A stretch of 64,000 nt of DNA from UKL13-2 sp036394575 (GTDB lineage Bacteria; Pseudomonadota; Gammaproteobacteria; Burkholderiales; Usitatibacteraceae): positions 62,001 through 126,000 of the forward strand of contig DASWEY010000020.1 in NCBI GenBank assembly GCA_036394575.1, written 5' to 3'. Position 1 is the first letter of the stretch, and each line of letters begins with the position of its first letter. Positions 30,967-40,457 of this stretch are shown here, piece after piece. Below the pieces are notes generated by a model. That model worked only from the letters and a program-made list of their open reading frames with translations, did no database searches and was not told the origin of the DNA. Made by a program: the position numbers and the translations under genes.

Positions 30967-32697
30967 ATGGCCGCTGCTGTCGCTACCACTTTTAGTCCGC
31001 TGGGCCGCGCCTTGGTGCAGCAGGGCAAGCTCGTCCAGGGGGATGCCAACGCGATTCAGGCAGAAGCCAAGAAAATGGGCGTGTCGTTCATTGAGCAATT
31101 GGTCGCCTCCAAGAAGATTTCACCCAAGGATGTCGCCTTGTTTGCGGCGCAGACTTTCGGTATGCCGTTATTGGATCTTCAGTCTGTCGATCCTGAGCAG
31201 CTGCCCACCAATTTGCTCGATTCCAAGCTGATTGGCACCAAACGCGTAATACCCCTGCAAAAGCGCGGCAATCGCCTGTTCGTTGCCACGTCCGACCCGA
31301 CTAACGATCAATTGCTGTCGGAGCTGAAATTCGCCACCGGCACCACGGTTGAGCCGGTAGTTGTCGAGGAGGACAAGCTTGCCCTGATGCTGAAGAAGTT
31401 CGGCGAATCGGGTGCCAAGGCCCTGGATCAGATGCTGGGGGACGAGACGGCGCTGGAAAATATCGACCTGGGAGACGACGGTGGCGCTTCCGAAGAAGCG
31501 CAAGCCGCCGGCGGGGTCGTCGAAGAAATCGACGATGCGCCCGTGGTCAAGTATGTGCAGAAGGTATTGCTTGATGCCATCAATGGCGGGGCCTCGGATA
31601 TTCACTTCGAGCCTTATGAGAAGTTCTACCGCATCCGTTATCGCATTGACGGCATTTTGTACGATGTCGCGCAGCCGCCGCTGGCCATCAAGGAAAAGAT
31701 TGCTTCGCGCATCAAGGTGATTTCTCGCCTGGACATTTCGGAAAAACGCGTCCCTCAGGATGGACGCATGAAGCTGAAACTGTCGGCGAGCCGGGCGATC
31801 GATTTTCGCGTGTCCACGTTGCCGACCCTGTTTGGCGAAAAGATCGTCATGCGTATTCTCGACCCGTCGAGCGCAACGCTGGGCATCGAAGCGTTGGGCT
31901 ACGATCCCGAGCAGAAAGAGGCCTTGCTGAAGGCCATCGCCCGGCCATACGGCATGGTGCTGGTCACCGGCCCGACTGGCTCGGGCAAGACGGTTTCTCT
32001 TTATACCTGCCTGAATATACTTAACAAACCGGGCATCAATATTTCCACAGCCGAAGATCCCGCCGAGATCAACCTGCCTGGCATCAATCAGGTGAACGTC
32101 AATGACAAAGCGGGCCTGACTTTCTCGGCCGCGCTCAAGTCTTTCCTGCGGCAGGATCCCGATATCATCATGGTCGGTGAGATTCGCGATATGGAAACCG
32201 GTGAAATCGCCATCAAGGCCGCGCAGACCGGACATATGGTGATGTCTACACTGCACACCAACGATGCGCCCACCACGCTGACCCGCTTGATGAACATGGG
32301 AATCGCCCCGTTCAATATTGCGACCAGCGTCATTTTGATTACGGCACAACGGCTGGCGCGCAAGTTGTGTTCCTGCAAACGGCCGATCGAGATTCCAAGG
32401 GAAGCATTGTTGCGCGCCGGTTTCAGCGAAGATCAACTTGATGGCACCTGGCAGCCATATGGGCCCGTAGGCTGCGACATATGCAAGAATACGGGGTACA
32501 AGGGACGCTGCGGCATTTATCAGGTAATGCCGGTGTCCGAAGAAATGCAGCGCATCATCATGAAAAACGGTACGTCGATAGATATTGCGGATCAGGCCGA
32601 TCGTGAAGGCGTATCCGATCTTCGCCAGTCCGGTCTGCGCAAAGTGAAGTCAGGTCTCACGTCGCTGGAAGAAATCGAGGCAGTCACCAACGAGTAA
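30967..32697 (+). CDS. pilB: Type IV pilus assembly ATPase PilB
   Basis: A 576-residue hexameric ATPase that powers pilus extension. The N-terminal MshEN/T2SSE-N domain (1-150) is followed by the ATPase: Walker A GPTGSGKTVS, Asp box, Walker B IMVGEIRDMETGEIA, His box TGHMVMSTLHTNDAPTT, and a tetracysteine zinc site (CSCKRP...CDICKNTGYKGRCG). It heads pilB-pilC-pilD. Confidence 0.96.
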   Translation: MAAAVATTFSPLGRALVQQGKLVQGDANAIQAEAKKMGVSFIEQLVASKKISPKDVALFAAQTFGMPLLDLQSVDPEQLPTNLLDSKLIGTKRVIPLQKRGNRLFVATSDPTNDQLLSELKFATGTTVEPVVVEEDKLALMLKKFGESGAKALDQMLGDETALENIDLGDDGGASEEAQAAGGVVEEIDDAPVVKYVQKVLLDAINGGASDIHFEPYEKFYRIRYRIDGILYDVAQPPLAIKEKIASRIKVISRLDISEKRVPQDGRMKLKLSASRAIDFRVSTLPTLFGEKIVMRILDPSSATLGIEALGYDPEQKEALLKAIARPYGMVLVTGPTGSGKTVSLYTCLNILNKPGINISTAEDPAEINLPGINQVNVNDKAGLTFSAALKSFLRQDPDIIMVGEIRDMETGEIAIKAAQTGHMVMSTLHTNDAPTTLTRLMNMGIAPFNIATSVILITAQRLARKLCSCKRPIEIPREALLRAGFSEDQLDGTWQPYGPVGCDICKNTGYKGRCGIYQVMPVSEEMQRIIMKNGTSIDIADQADREGVSDLRQSGLRKVKSGLTSLEEIEAVTNE

Positions 32698-32747
32698 CGT
32701 CGAGCACATTCTGCCAGCATGCGGGCATGATCAATCAAGGAGTGGCG

Positions 32748-33980
32748 ATGGCTACTACAGCGGTTCAGGGAAAAGATGCAAAGGGCGTCAAAGCCTACAC
32801 CTTCGTTTGGGAAGGCAAGGACAAATCGGGGAAACTCGTCAAGGGCGAGATGCGTGCGTCGGGCGAGAGCATCGTCAACGCCACCTTGCGGCGTCAAGGC
32901 ATCATTAGCCCCAAGGTGAAAAAGGTTTCGGGTAAAGGCGGCAAAAGGATTACCCCGCAGGACATCGCATTTTTTACCCGCCAGCTGGCGACCATGATGA
33001 AAGCCGGTGTGCCCCTGCTGCAAGCTTTTGATATTGTCGCCAAGGGGCATAGCAATCCGTCGGTTACCAAGCTGCTGCTGGATATCAAGACCGATGTTGA
33101 GACCGGGAGCAGTCTTACCCAGGCGTTTCGCAAGTATCCGCTGTACTTCGATGCGCTTTATTGCAATCTGGTCGGCGCTGGCGAACAGGCCGGTATTCTG
33201 GATGCCTTGCTTGATCGTCTGGCCACCTATCAGGAAAAGATCATGGCGATCAAGGGCAAGATCAAGAAAGCGTTGTTTTACCCTATTTCCATTCTTGTGG
33301 TCGCCTTCATTGTGACGGCCGTAATCATGATATTTGTGATTCCCCAATTCAAGAAATTGTTTGAGGGATTCGGGGCCAGCCTGCCGGCGCCGACAGTTAT
33401 TGTCATGCAGATGTCGGACATATTTACGTCCTATTGGTGGATCATCTTCCCGAGCATTGGCGGCAGCATCTGGTTCTTCTTCAATACTTGGCGGCGCAGC
33501 GAGAAGATGCAGTTTTTCATGGACCGCTACATGCTCAAGCTGCCGGTGTTTGGCGACCTGATACGCAAGGCGACGATCGCGCGCTGGACGCGGACGCTGT
33601 CGACCATGTTCGCCGCTGGCGTGCCCTTGGTCGAGGCTCTGGACTCGGTCGCTGGCGCCGCCGGCAATCGCGTGTATTACAACGCTACCAAACGTATCCA
33701 GTCCGAGGTCAGTACTGGCTCAAGCCTGACGGTGTCGATGCAGAATAGCGGTGTATTCCCCAGTATGGTCACGCAGATGTGCGCTATCGGTGAAGAGTCC
33801 GGCTCGCTGGATGGCATGCTCGGCAAGGTGGCCGACTTCTTCGAGCGAGAAGTCGATGATGCGGTGGATGCGCTTTCGAGTTTGATGGAACCCATGATTA
33901 TGGCCGTGCTGGGCGTGGTCATCGGCGGTCTCGTGATCGCGATGTATTTGCCGATCTTCAAAATGGGCCAAGTGGTCTAA
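32748..33980 (+). CDS. pilC: Type IV pilus inner-membrane platform protein PilC
   Basis: A 410-residue polytopic protein with two T2SSF domains (ITPQDIAFFTRQLATMMKAGVPLLQAFD and ARWTRTLSTMFAAGVPLVEALDSVA) and three membrane helices. The ATG at 32748 follows AAGGAG by 5 nt; an in-frame ATG at 32727 lacks a ribosome site. It anchors PilB and guides pilin polymerisation. Confidence 0.95.
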   Translation: MATTAVQGKDAKGVKAYTFVWEGKDKSGKLVKGEMRASGESIVNATLRRQGIISPKVKKVSGKGGKRITPQDIAFFTRQLATMMKAGVPLLQAFDIVAKGHSNPSVTKLLLDIKTDVETGSSLTQAFRKYPLYFDALYCNLVGAGEQAGILDALLDRLATYQEKIMAIKGKIKKALFYPISILVVAFIVTAVIMIFVIPQFKKLFEGFGASLPAPTVIVMQMSDIFTSYWWIIFPSIGGSIWFFFNTWRRSEKMQFFMDRYMLKLPVFGDLIRKATIARWTRTLSTMFAAGVPLVEALDSVAGAAGNRVYYNATKRIQSEVSTGSSLTVSMQNSGVFPSMVTQMCAIGEESGSLDGMLGKVADFFEREVDDAVDALSSLMEPMIMAVLGVVIGGLVIAMYLPIFKMGQVV

Positions 33981-34040
33981 GTCCGGAGAAGTCGCTGACG
34001 GCCGGTGGCATCCCGCCGGTTCAATAACAACAACTGATAA

Positions 34041-34919
34041 ATGGACTTGTTCGATACTTTTCGTGCCCTGCCCGGGCTTTACATCGGCACCATGCTGGTT
34101 ATGGGATTGCTGGTTGGCAGTTTTCTGAACGTCGTCATCCATCGCCTGCCGAAAATGATGGAGGCGGATTGGCGTCAGCAGTGTCTGGAGTATATGCATC
34201 CGGAGCAAGTCGGGAAAGATGCAATCAAACCCAGATATTCCCTGGTTGTGCCCCGGTCAGCATGCCCGTCCTGCGGTCACAAGATCACTGCCATCGAGAA
34301 CATACCGCTCCTGAGCTACCTGTTTTTGCGTGGCAAATGCGCTGCCTGCCGGGCTCCGATCGGTATTCGCTATCCGGCGGTTGAAATGCTGGCCGGTGTG
34401 CTCACGGCGTTTGTGGCCTGGCATTTCGGGGTGACCTGGGGCGCCGCATTTGCCGTGCTGTTTACCTGGGCCATGATCGCACTGGCCTTTATCGATGCGG
34501 ATACCACCTTGCTGCCGGACGATATTACCCTCCCCCTGTTATGGCTGGGTTTGCTGGTCAACGTCGGTGGCCTGTTTGTCCCGGTTTCAACGGCGATCAT
34601 CGGTGCGGCGGCGGGTTATTTGTTGCTCTGGTCAGTGTTCTGGGCTTTCAAGCTGTTTACCGGCAAGGAAGGGATGGGTTACGGCGATTTCAAATTGCTT
34701 GCGGCCATCGGTGCCTGGCTGGGGTGGCAGATGTTGCCGCTGGTTATTCTTCTCTCTGCCGTCGTGGGGACAGTGGTTGGTGTCGCCGGCATCATCCTGA
34801 AGGGACGCGATAAAGGTTCGAAGTTGCCGTTCGGGCCATATCTCGCCGCCGCCGGCTGGATTGCGCTGATCTGGGGGGCGCAGCTGAATGCCTGGTATCT
34901 GGGACGCGGCGCAGCTTGA
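34041..34919 (+). CDS. pilD: Prepilin peptidase/N-methyltransferase PilD
   Basis: A 292-residue membrane aspartyl protease that cleaves and methylates prepilins. N-terminal GSFLNVVIHRLPKMM, the zinc tetracysteine pair CPSC and CAAC, and the catalytic Asp residues in FIDADTTLLPD and GYGDFKLLA are present. Eight hydrophobic helices are expected. It lies between pilC and coaE. Confidence 0.96.
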   Translation: MDLFDTFRALPGLYIGTMLVMGLLVGSFLNVVIHRLPKMMEADWRQQCLEYMHPEQVGKDAIKPRYSLVVPRSACPSCGHKITAIENIPLLSYLFLRGKCAACRAPIGIRYPAVEMLAGVLTAFVAWHFGVTWGAAFAVLFTWAMIALAFIDADTTLLPDDITLPLLWLGLLVNVGGLFVPVSTAIIGAAAGYLLLWSVFWAFKLFTGKEGMGYGDFKLLAAIGAWLGWQMLPLVILLSAVVGTVVGVAGIILKGRDKGSKLPFGPYLAAAGWIALIWGAQLNAWYLGRGAA

Positions 34920-34929
34920 CGGCTCGCCC

Positions 34930-35616
34930 ATGGATATAAACCAGCTCTTGACCGTCGGGTTGACGGGTGGCATAGGTTCTGGCAAATCGACCGTTGCGAG
35001 CATTCTGGGGGAGCTGGGCGCGGCAGTCATCGATGCCGATTTGATCGCACATCAGCTAACCGTGCCGGACGGAGGGGCGATGGACGAGATTCGTCTGGCA
35101 TTCGGCGAAAAATTTGTCGATGCGCGCGGTGCCCTGAACAGGCAACTGATGAGGGAAAAAGCATTCGGCGATCCATCGATCAAGGCGCGTCTTGAGTCGA
35201 TCTTGCACCCCCGGATTCGCGTTGAAATCAGCCGTGCGCTCGCTGCGGTGGCGACGGAGAAGGGGATACAGCCGACAGGAGTCGGCCATGCTGAGCGCGC
35301 ACCCGTCTATGCGGTGCTGGTATTGCCGTTGCTATTTGAAACCAACGCCTATACCCGGCTGCTGAGTCGCGTTCTGGTGGTCGATTGCCCCGAATCCAGG
35401 CAGATCAGGCAGGTTGTCCATCGTTCCGCCATTGCTGTCGATGAGGTAAGGCGCATCATGGCGGCACAGATACCGCGAGCCCTGCGACTCCAGTTGGCGG
35501 ATGACATTTTGTGCAATACCAGTACAACCGAAACATTGCAAGAGGCTGCACATGGGCTCCATACGCACTATTGCGCGCTTGCCCGGCGACGCGTCGAGGG
35601 CGGTATGGCGGTGTAA
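34930..35616 (+). CDS. coaE: Dephospho-CoA kinase
   Basis: A 228-residue kinase performing the last step of CoA synthesis. Walker A GGIGSGKST, Asp in DADLIAHQL, and HPRIR lid motif are present. It is about 20 residues longer than E. coli CoaE because of an insertion (AVATEKGIQPTGVGHAE) before the VLVLPLLFE strand. The ATG at 34930 starts MDINQLLTVGLTGG. CoaD, the preceding enzyme, is at 51.3 kb. Confidence 0.94.
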   Translation: MDINQLLTVGLTGGIGSGKSTVASILGELGAAVIDADLIAHQLTVPDGGAMDEIRLAFGEKFVDARGALNRQLMREKAFGDPSIKARLESILHPRIRVEISRALAAVATEKGIQPTGVGHAERAPVYAVLVLPLLFETNAYTRLLSRVLVVDCPESRQIRQVVHRSAIAVDEVRRIMAAQIPRALRLQLADDILCNTSTTETLQEAAHGLHTHYCALARRRVEGGMAV

Positions 35617-35617
35617 T

Positions 35618-35643
35618 GAATTTGTAAACCGAATTTGTAAACC
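35618..35643 (+). repeat. Perfect 13-bp tandem duplication
   Basis: GAATTTGTAAACC occurs twice head to tail in the short gap between coaE and zapD. It is a simple local duplication without recognised function. Confidence 0.9.
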
Positions 35644-35688
35644 GGACTCCAATCGGTCACAATCCTGCGCATCCTTGGAAACCATTGC

Positions 35689-36444
35689 GTGATCATCTAC
35701 GAATATCCGCTCAATGAACGAGTCCGCACCTTGTTGCGACTCGAAGACCTGTTTGATCGGGTGTCGTTTTTTATCGCGCAAAATTCAGCGCTGGACCATC
35801 AGGCTGCGCTGATAGGCATTTTCGAGATCCTTGAAGTATCGAGTCGCGGCGACCTCAAATCGGATCTTCTCCAGGAACTCGATCGGCAGCGCCTGGTCCT
35901 CGAGGCGCTACGCTCCAATCCTGCGATCTCCGAAGAAAAACTTGATGCGGTTGTTGCCGAAATCGAAACTGCGTTCGCGCATCTGCTGGCATCTGCGGGC
36001 AAGACCGGCCAGCACCTGCGCGAGAATGAGTGGCTGATGACCATCAAGCAGCGCGCATCGATACCGGGGGGCATTTGCGAATTTGATTTACCCTCCTACC
36101 ATCATTGGTTGCATCGTTCCGATGAAGCACGGCGCGTGGATATCCAGGATTGGCTGCAACCATTGAGCGGAATTGCCGCCGGCCTGCGGATTGTGCTGCG
36201 CGTATTGCGGGAGAGCGGCAGATCCGCGTCCCAGGTGGCGTACCGCGGCGTATTCCAGCAGATGCCGATGGAGCGATCGGCGCATATGCTCCGTCTCAGC
36301 GTGGATGAGGCGTTGCTTTGCGTGCCGGAAATCAGTGCCAACAAATACGCGCTTAATATCCGGTTCATCCTTCCCGGAAGTGTACAGCGCACCAAACTTT
36401 TTGAGCATGATGTCGAATTTGAACTGACCTACTGCAACCTCTGA
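35689..36444 (+). CDS. zapD: Cell division protein ZapD
   Basis: A 251-residue cytoplasmic protein that bundles FtsZ filaments. Family hallmarks: IIYEYPLNERVRTLLRLEDLF at the N-terminus, LRENEWLMTIKQRASIPGGICEFDLPSYHHWL, and the C-terminal beta domain. It starts with GTG at 35689. It lies between coaE and yacG in the usual beta/gamma-proteobacterial order. Confidence 0.95.
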   Translation: MIIYEYPLNERVRTLLRLEDLFDRVSFFIAQNSALDHQAALIGIFEILEVSSRGDLKSDLLQELDRQRLVLEALRSNPAISEEKLDAVVAEIETAFAHLLASAGKTGQHLRENEWLMTIKQRASIPGGICEFDLPSYHHWLHRSDEARRVDIQDWLQPLSGIAAGLRIVLRVLRESGRSASQVAYRGVFQQMPMERSAHMLRLSVDEALLCVPEISANKYALNIRFILPGSVQRTKLFEHDVEFELTYCNL

Positions 36445-36448
36445 CCCC

Positions 36449-36676
36449 ATGCCCCCACCAAAAATCCGCTGCCCCCAATGCGGGGCGCTCGCTGAATATT
36501 CTCCCGTCAATGCGTTCCGTCCTTTCTGCTCCGAACGCTGCAAGATGATCGATTTGGGAGCTTGGGCGTCGGACCAGTATGCCGTACCCGGGAAGCCGCT
36601 GGAAGGTGACGATTTCCAGATCCTCGGGGGCGATCCCCAGTCGCACGCGGAGGCTCCTGACACATCCAGCCATTGA
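36449..36676 (+). CDS. yacG: DNA gyrase inhibitor YacG
   Basis: A 75-residue zinc protein: the ligands are in CPQCG and CSERCK (C-x2-C...C-x3-C), followed by DLGAWASDQYAVPG, the family signature. It binds GyrB and inhibits gyrase in E. coli. It starts 4 bp after zapD. Confidence 0.94.
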   Translation: MPPPKIRCPQCGALAEYSPVNAFRPFCSERCKMIDLGAWASDQYAVPGKPLEGDDFQILGGDPQSHAEAPDTSSH

Positions 36677-36826
36677 TTGATCTGTATTCTGGCGGCCCGC
36701 TGGGGGGCCCTGGATTGCTTTGGCGCAAAATTGACCGGCCGCAAGCAGGGTTTCCTTGCCACAGCGCACTGCACTACGATAAAATTTCGGCCTTGGCCAG
36801 TGCCTCAGGTTGCCGTGGCGAGTCAA

Positions 36827-37318
36827 ATGCCGGAAACAAATTGTGATGCAGTCATCGAACCTCTTGATTCCGCGCTGTTTTTCTCGCGGCCGAACCGTTC
36901 GTTGAGCAATAAAGGACGCTGGTCGTGGTTGGCGCTCATTGCAGCAACAATTGTCTTGATGACACTCGCGGCGGCAGCAATCGGAGCGTGGATGATTGCC
37001 CCGTTTGCCGGCCTGGAGCTAGGGCTGGTCTGGCTGGCGTTCGATGTCATCGGGCGCCATGACGCTGATTACGAAGTGCTGACAGTAAATGAGCAGGAAT
37101 TTAGTTGGGTGTACCGCTATGGCAAGCGGATTGAGCGATTGAGCGGTAGTCGCCACTGGGCGAGGGTTGTTCGACAGGACAAGGGCTGGGGATGCGAACT
37201 TCACCTCCACTACGGCGGAAGGTGCGTGGAACTTGGTCAGTTGATGTCGTGCGAGCAGCGGGAGAGGCTTTCTGCGCAACTCGGACAATTTTTTAGTCGT
37301 ATTTCCGTATCAGGGTAA
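36827..37318 (+). CDS. DUF2244 family membrane protein
   Basis: A 163-residue protein with two adjacent hydrophobic helices (about residues 30-70), followed by a beta-rich cytoplasmic domain (VNEQEFSWVYRYGKRIERLSG), as in DUF2244. The ATG at 36827 is preferred; the upstream frame to 36677 has no coding character. Members commonly sit just upstream of the cytochrome oxidase genes, as here, but no role is proven. A GATAAAAT box 50 bp upstream could be its -10. Confidence 0.75.
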   Translation: MPETNCDAVIEPLDSALFFSRPNRSLSNKGRWSWLALIAATIVLMTLAAAAIGAWMIAPFAGLELGLVWLAFDVIGRHDADYEVLTVNEQEFSWVYRYGKRIERLSGSRHWARVVRQDKGWGCELHLHYGGRCVELGQLMSCEQRERLSAQLGQFFSRISVSG

Positions 37319-37421
37319 GTCTGCATTGACGGTAAAGTGGCGATCCCGTGCCTCGGTGCGGGGCTCCGTTAGGTAAATTGACGATCCATCGCGGTCGTTT
37401 CAACAGGATGAGTAATCGAGC

Positions 37422-38627
37422 ATGCAAACTAAGATCACATTTCTGGCAAATTTGCTGCGGGCGCAATGGAACCGAATCTTTATCGGCGTGGCGGGTTTAG
37501 GCGCGGCAAGTGCAACTTCCGTCTGGGCAGGATTTGAGGTAAATATTGCTCCGCCGGCAACACCGATTTCGCAGCAGATTTATGGTCTGCATATGTATAT
37601 CCTCGGGTTTTGCGCGGTAATTTTCGTCGTGGTGTTCAGCGTAATGTTTTACTCGATTTACAAATTCCGCAAATCGACCGGCGCCAAACCCGATGTTAAT
37701 TTCCACGAAAGTACATTGATCGAAATTATCTGGACGATCATTCCCTTCGTCATCCTGTTGTTTATGGCGATCCCGGCTACCAGGACCGTGCTTGATATGA
37801 AAGACACCAGCAATCCGGATGTGACGGTCAAGATTACCGGCTATCAATGGGGCTGGAAATACGATTACAGCGCAGACGACTTCGGGTACTACTCGAATCT
37901 TTCCACGCCTTGGGAGCAGATCGGCCAACCGGGTACGCCGGCGGCCGCAGCCAAGGAGAAAGACTATCTGCTGGAGGTCGATAATCCTATGGTTGTACCT
38001 GTCGGCAAGCGAGTCCGCCTGCTCATTACCTCCAACGACGTCATTCATGGTTGGTATGTCCCGCAGCTTGGCGTGAATCAGTACGGTATCCCGGGGTTCA
38101 TCAAGGACGTCTGGTTCAAGGCGGAGAAGGTCGGCACCTTCAAAGGGCAGTGCAGCCAGATTTGCGGCAAGTTGCATGGTTACATGCCGATTACCGTTGA
38201 GGTCAAATCCGAGGCGGACTATGCCAAATGGGTAGAGGGTTCCAAGGGCAAGTGGGGGACCAAACCTTTGACGGCCGCGGCGCCGGCCGCACCGGTGGAA
38301 GATCCGGACAAGAAATTCACGATGGCCGAGGCAAAAGCGGCTGGCGAAAAGATTTTTGGTGCTAATTGCGCAGCCTGTCATCAGCTTAACGGCAAGGGTA
38401 TGCCCCCGGCCTTTCCGCCTCTTAGCGGTTCGAAGGTTGTACAGGGGCCCGCCGAGGGCCAGCTTGCTGTTGTACTGAACGGAAGACCGGGTACGGCGAT
38501 GCAGTCCTTTGCGCGATTGCCGGACAGTGACATTGCTGCAGTGATCACCTATACCCGAAATTCCTGGGTGAATAATACGGGCAAAGTGGTGCAACCCGGA
38601 GATGTTCGGGCAGCCCGCAAGTCTTAA
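37422..38627 (+). CDS. coxB: Cytochrome c oxidase subunit II with fused cytochrome c
   Basis: A 401-residue subunit II of an aa3/caa3-type oxidase. Two membrane helices (about 58-80 and 99-120) precede the CuA domain, with ligands His209, Cys244, Cys248, His252 and Met255. The usual Glu between the cysteines is Gln246 here (it ligates by backbone carbonyl). A C-terminal class I cytochrome c domain (haem site CAACH, 316-320; Met in GTAMQSF) follows a Pro/Ala linker, giving a caa3-like architecture. A signal-like N-terminus ends at SVWAG. Confidence 0.95.
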   Translation: MQTKITFLANLLRAQWNRIFIGVAGLGAASATSVWAGFEVNIAPPATPISQQIYGLHMYILGFCAVIFVVVFSVMFYSIYKFRKSTGAKPDVNFHESTLIEIIWTIIPFVILLFMAIPATRTVLDMKDTSNPDVTVKITGYQWGWKYDYSADDFGYYSNLSTPWEQIGQPGTPAAAAKEKDYLLEVDNPMVVPVGKRVRLLITSNDVIHGWYVPQLGVNQYGIPGFIKDVWFKAEKVGTFKGQCSQICGKLHGYMPITVEVKSEADYAKWVEGSKGKWGTKPLTAAAPAAPVEDPDKKFTMAEAKAAGEKIFGANCAACHQLNGKGMPPAFPPLSGSKVVQGPAEGQLAVVLNGRPGTAMQSFARLPDSDIAAVITYTRNSWVNNTGKVVQPGDVRAARKS

Positions 38628-38708
38628 ATCCAGATCGCTGCAATCCGCATTCCGATATGGTTCGGGATGCCGTCAGTGAATACGCAAGATAAGATTCAGG
38701 AGAAAGCA

Positions 38709-40301
38709 ATGGCAACTGCAACCACACACGACCACGGCCACGACCACGCGCATGATGCTCATGGCCACGGTGGCTGGACGCGCTACTTCACCACGACCAA
38801 CCACAAGGACATCGGCACGATGTACCTGTGGTTCTCGCTTTTCATGTTCTTTGTTGGCGGTGGCATGGCGTTGATGATTCGCGCCGAACTGTTCCAACCT
38901 GGGTTGCAAATTGTTCAGCCCGAAATTTTCAACTCGCTGACTACCGTGCACGCGCTGATCATGATTTTCGGCGCGGTGATGCCGGCCTTTGTGGGCTTTG
39001 CCAACTGGCTGATTCCGATGCAGATCGGCGCTGCCGACATGGCGTTCCCACGCATGAACAACTGGTCTTTCTGGCTGATGATCCCGGCCTCCATATTACT
39101 GTTCGCCTCTTTCTTCGTTCCGGGTGGCGCGGCTGCTTCTGGCTGGACCTTGTATCCCCCGCTGGTCACCCAGGGCGGCATCGGAGTCGACATGACCATT
39201 CTGGCGATCCATATTCTTGGTGCGTCCTCGATCATGGGGTCGATCAACATTATCACCACGCTGCTCAATATGCGTGCACCGGGCATGACGTTGATGAAAA
39301 TGCCCATGTTCTGCTGGACTTGGCTGATTACTGCCTATCTGCTGATCGCGACCATGCCGGTTCTCGCCGGCGCCATCACCATGCTGTTGACAGATCGGCA
39401 TTTCGGCACGTCCTTCTTCAATGCGGCCGGCGGCGGTGATCCGACCATGTTCATGCATATCTTCTGGTTCTTCGGCCATCCCGAGGTTTACATCCTGATC
39501 CTGCCGGCGTTCGGCATAGTCTCGCAAATCATTCCGACATTCGCACGCAAACCGCTGTTCGGCTATGCCTCAATGGTTTATGCGACGGCTTCCATCGCGA
39601 TGTTGTCCTTCATCGTCTGGGGACATCATATGTTTACGGTGGGCATGCCAGCGGCTGGTCAGCTGTTCTTCATGTATGCCACGATGCTGATCGCGGTACC
39701 CACCGGCGTGAAAATATTCAACTGGATCGCCACCATGTGGCGCGGCTCCATCACCTTTGAAACGCCGATGCTGTTTTGTATCGGCTTCCTGTGCATGTTT
39801 ACCTTGGGCGGTTTCTCCGGGCTGGTGCTTTCCATCGTGCCGGTTGACATCACCTTGCACAACACCTACTACGTTGTGGCGCATTTCCATTACGTATTGT
39901 TTCCGGGCGCCATTTGGGGCCTGATGGCCGGGGTTTACTTTTGGCTGCCGAAGTTCACCGGCCGCATGTACAACGAAACGCTTGGGAAATGGCATTTCTG
40001 GTTGTCTGCAATTTCCTTCAATATCACTTTCTTCCCACAGCATTTCCTCGGGCTGGCCGGCATGCCGCGGCGCATTCCTGATTACGCCCTGCAATTTGCA
40101 GAATGGAACATGATTTCTTCGATTGGCGCCTTTATTCTGGGCTTCAGTCAGTTGTTGTTCGTATGGAACGTGGTGAGCTGTATCCGCTCCGGCGAAAAAG
40201 CCAAGGACAGGCAGTGGGAGGCAGCCGAGTCGCTCGAGTGGACCCATCTTCCTTCGCCAGCGCCATATCACTCATTTGAAACAGCTCCGGTACTCAAATA
40301 G
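38709..40301 (+). CDS. coxA: Cytochrome c oxidase subunit I
   Basis: A 530-residue, 12-helix haem-copper oxidase subunit. The haem a His in LTTVHALIMIF, CuB/Tyr motif WFFGHPEVYILILPAFG, HHMFTVGMP and the proximal His in YYVVAHFHYVLFPG are all present. The ATG at 38709 follows AGGAGA. The N-terminal extension is rich in His and Asp (HDHGHDHAHDAHGHGG), which could bind copper or another metal before insertion. Confidence 0.97.
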   Translation: MATATTHDHGHDHAHDAHGHGGWTRYFTTTNHKDIGTMYLWFSLFMFFVGGGMALMIRAELFQPGLQIVQPEIFNSLTTVHALIMIFGAVMPAFVGFANWLIPMQIGAADMAFPRMNNWSFWLMIPASILLFASFFVPGGAAASGWTLYPPLVTQGGIGVDMTILAIHILGASSIMGSINIITTLLNMRAPGMTLMKMPMFCWTWLITAYLLIATMPVLAGAITMLLTDRHFGTSFFNAAGGGDPTMFMHIFWFFGHPEVYILILPAFGIVSQIIPTFARKPLFGYASMVYATASIAMLSFIVWGHHMFTVGMPAAGQLFFMYATMLIAVPTGVKIFNWIATMWRGSITFETPMLFCIGFLCMFTLGGFSGLVLSIVPVDITLHNTYYVVAHFHYVLFPGAIWGLMAGVYFWLPKFTGRMYNETLGKWHFWLSAISFNITFFPQHFLGLAGMPRRIPDYALQFAEWNMISSIGAFILGFSQLLFVWNVVSCIRSGEKAKDRQWEAAESLEWTHLPSPAPYHSFETAPVLK

Positions 40302-40322
40302 GCAAGAACAGGAAGTTTTCGC

Positions 40323-40457
40323 ATGACAGATAACCGCTCGCCCGATCACGCGACAGACAAAACGCGCGCCAAGTACATTACGGCTGCGGTCCTTGTCGTT
40401 TGGGTTATCGGACTTTTTCTGTTCACTGTATTTAAATTTTCCGGGAGTGGAAAATGA
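40323..40457 (+). CDS. Small cytochrome oxidase assembly protein (44 aa)
   Basis: The ATG at 40323 (after AGGAAG) opens a 44-codon frame: a polar N-terminus (MTDNRSPDHATDKTRAKYIT) and one membrane helix (AAVLVVWVIGLFLFTVFKF). Its TGA overlaps the cox11 ATG (ATGA). Betaproteobacterial oxidase clusters typically carry such a single-helix protein between coxA and cox11, annotated as an oxidase small assembly protein. It is too short for usual gene callers. Confidence 0.8.
   Translation: MTDNRSPDHATDKTRAKYITAAVLVVWVIGLFLFTVFKFSGSGK

Noticed and set aside
35618..35643. The 13-bp tandem repeat as a regulatory operator
   Set aside because: It is AT-rich, has no dyad, and looks like a simple local duplication.
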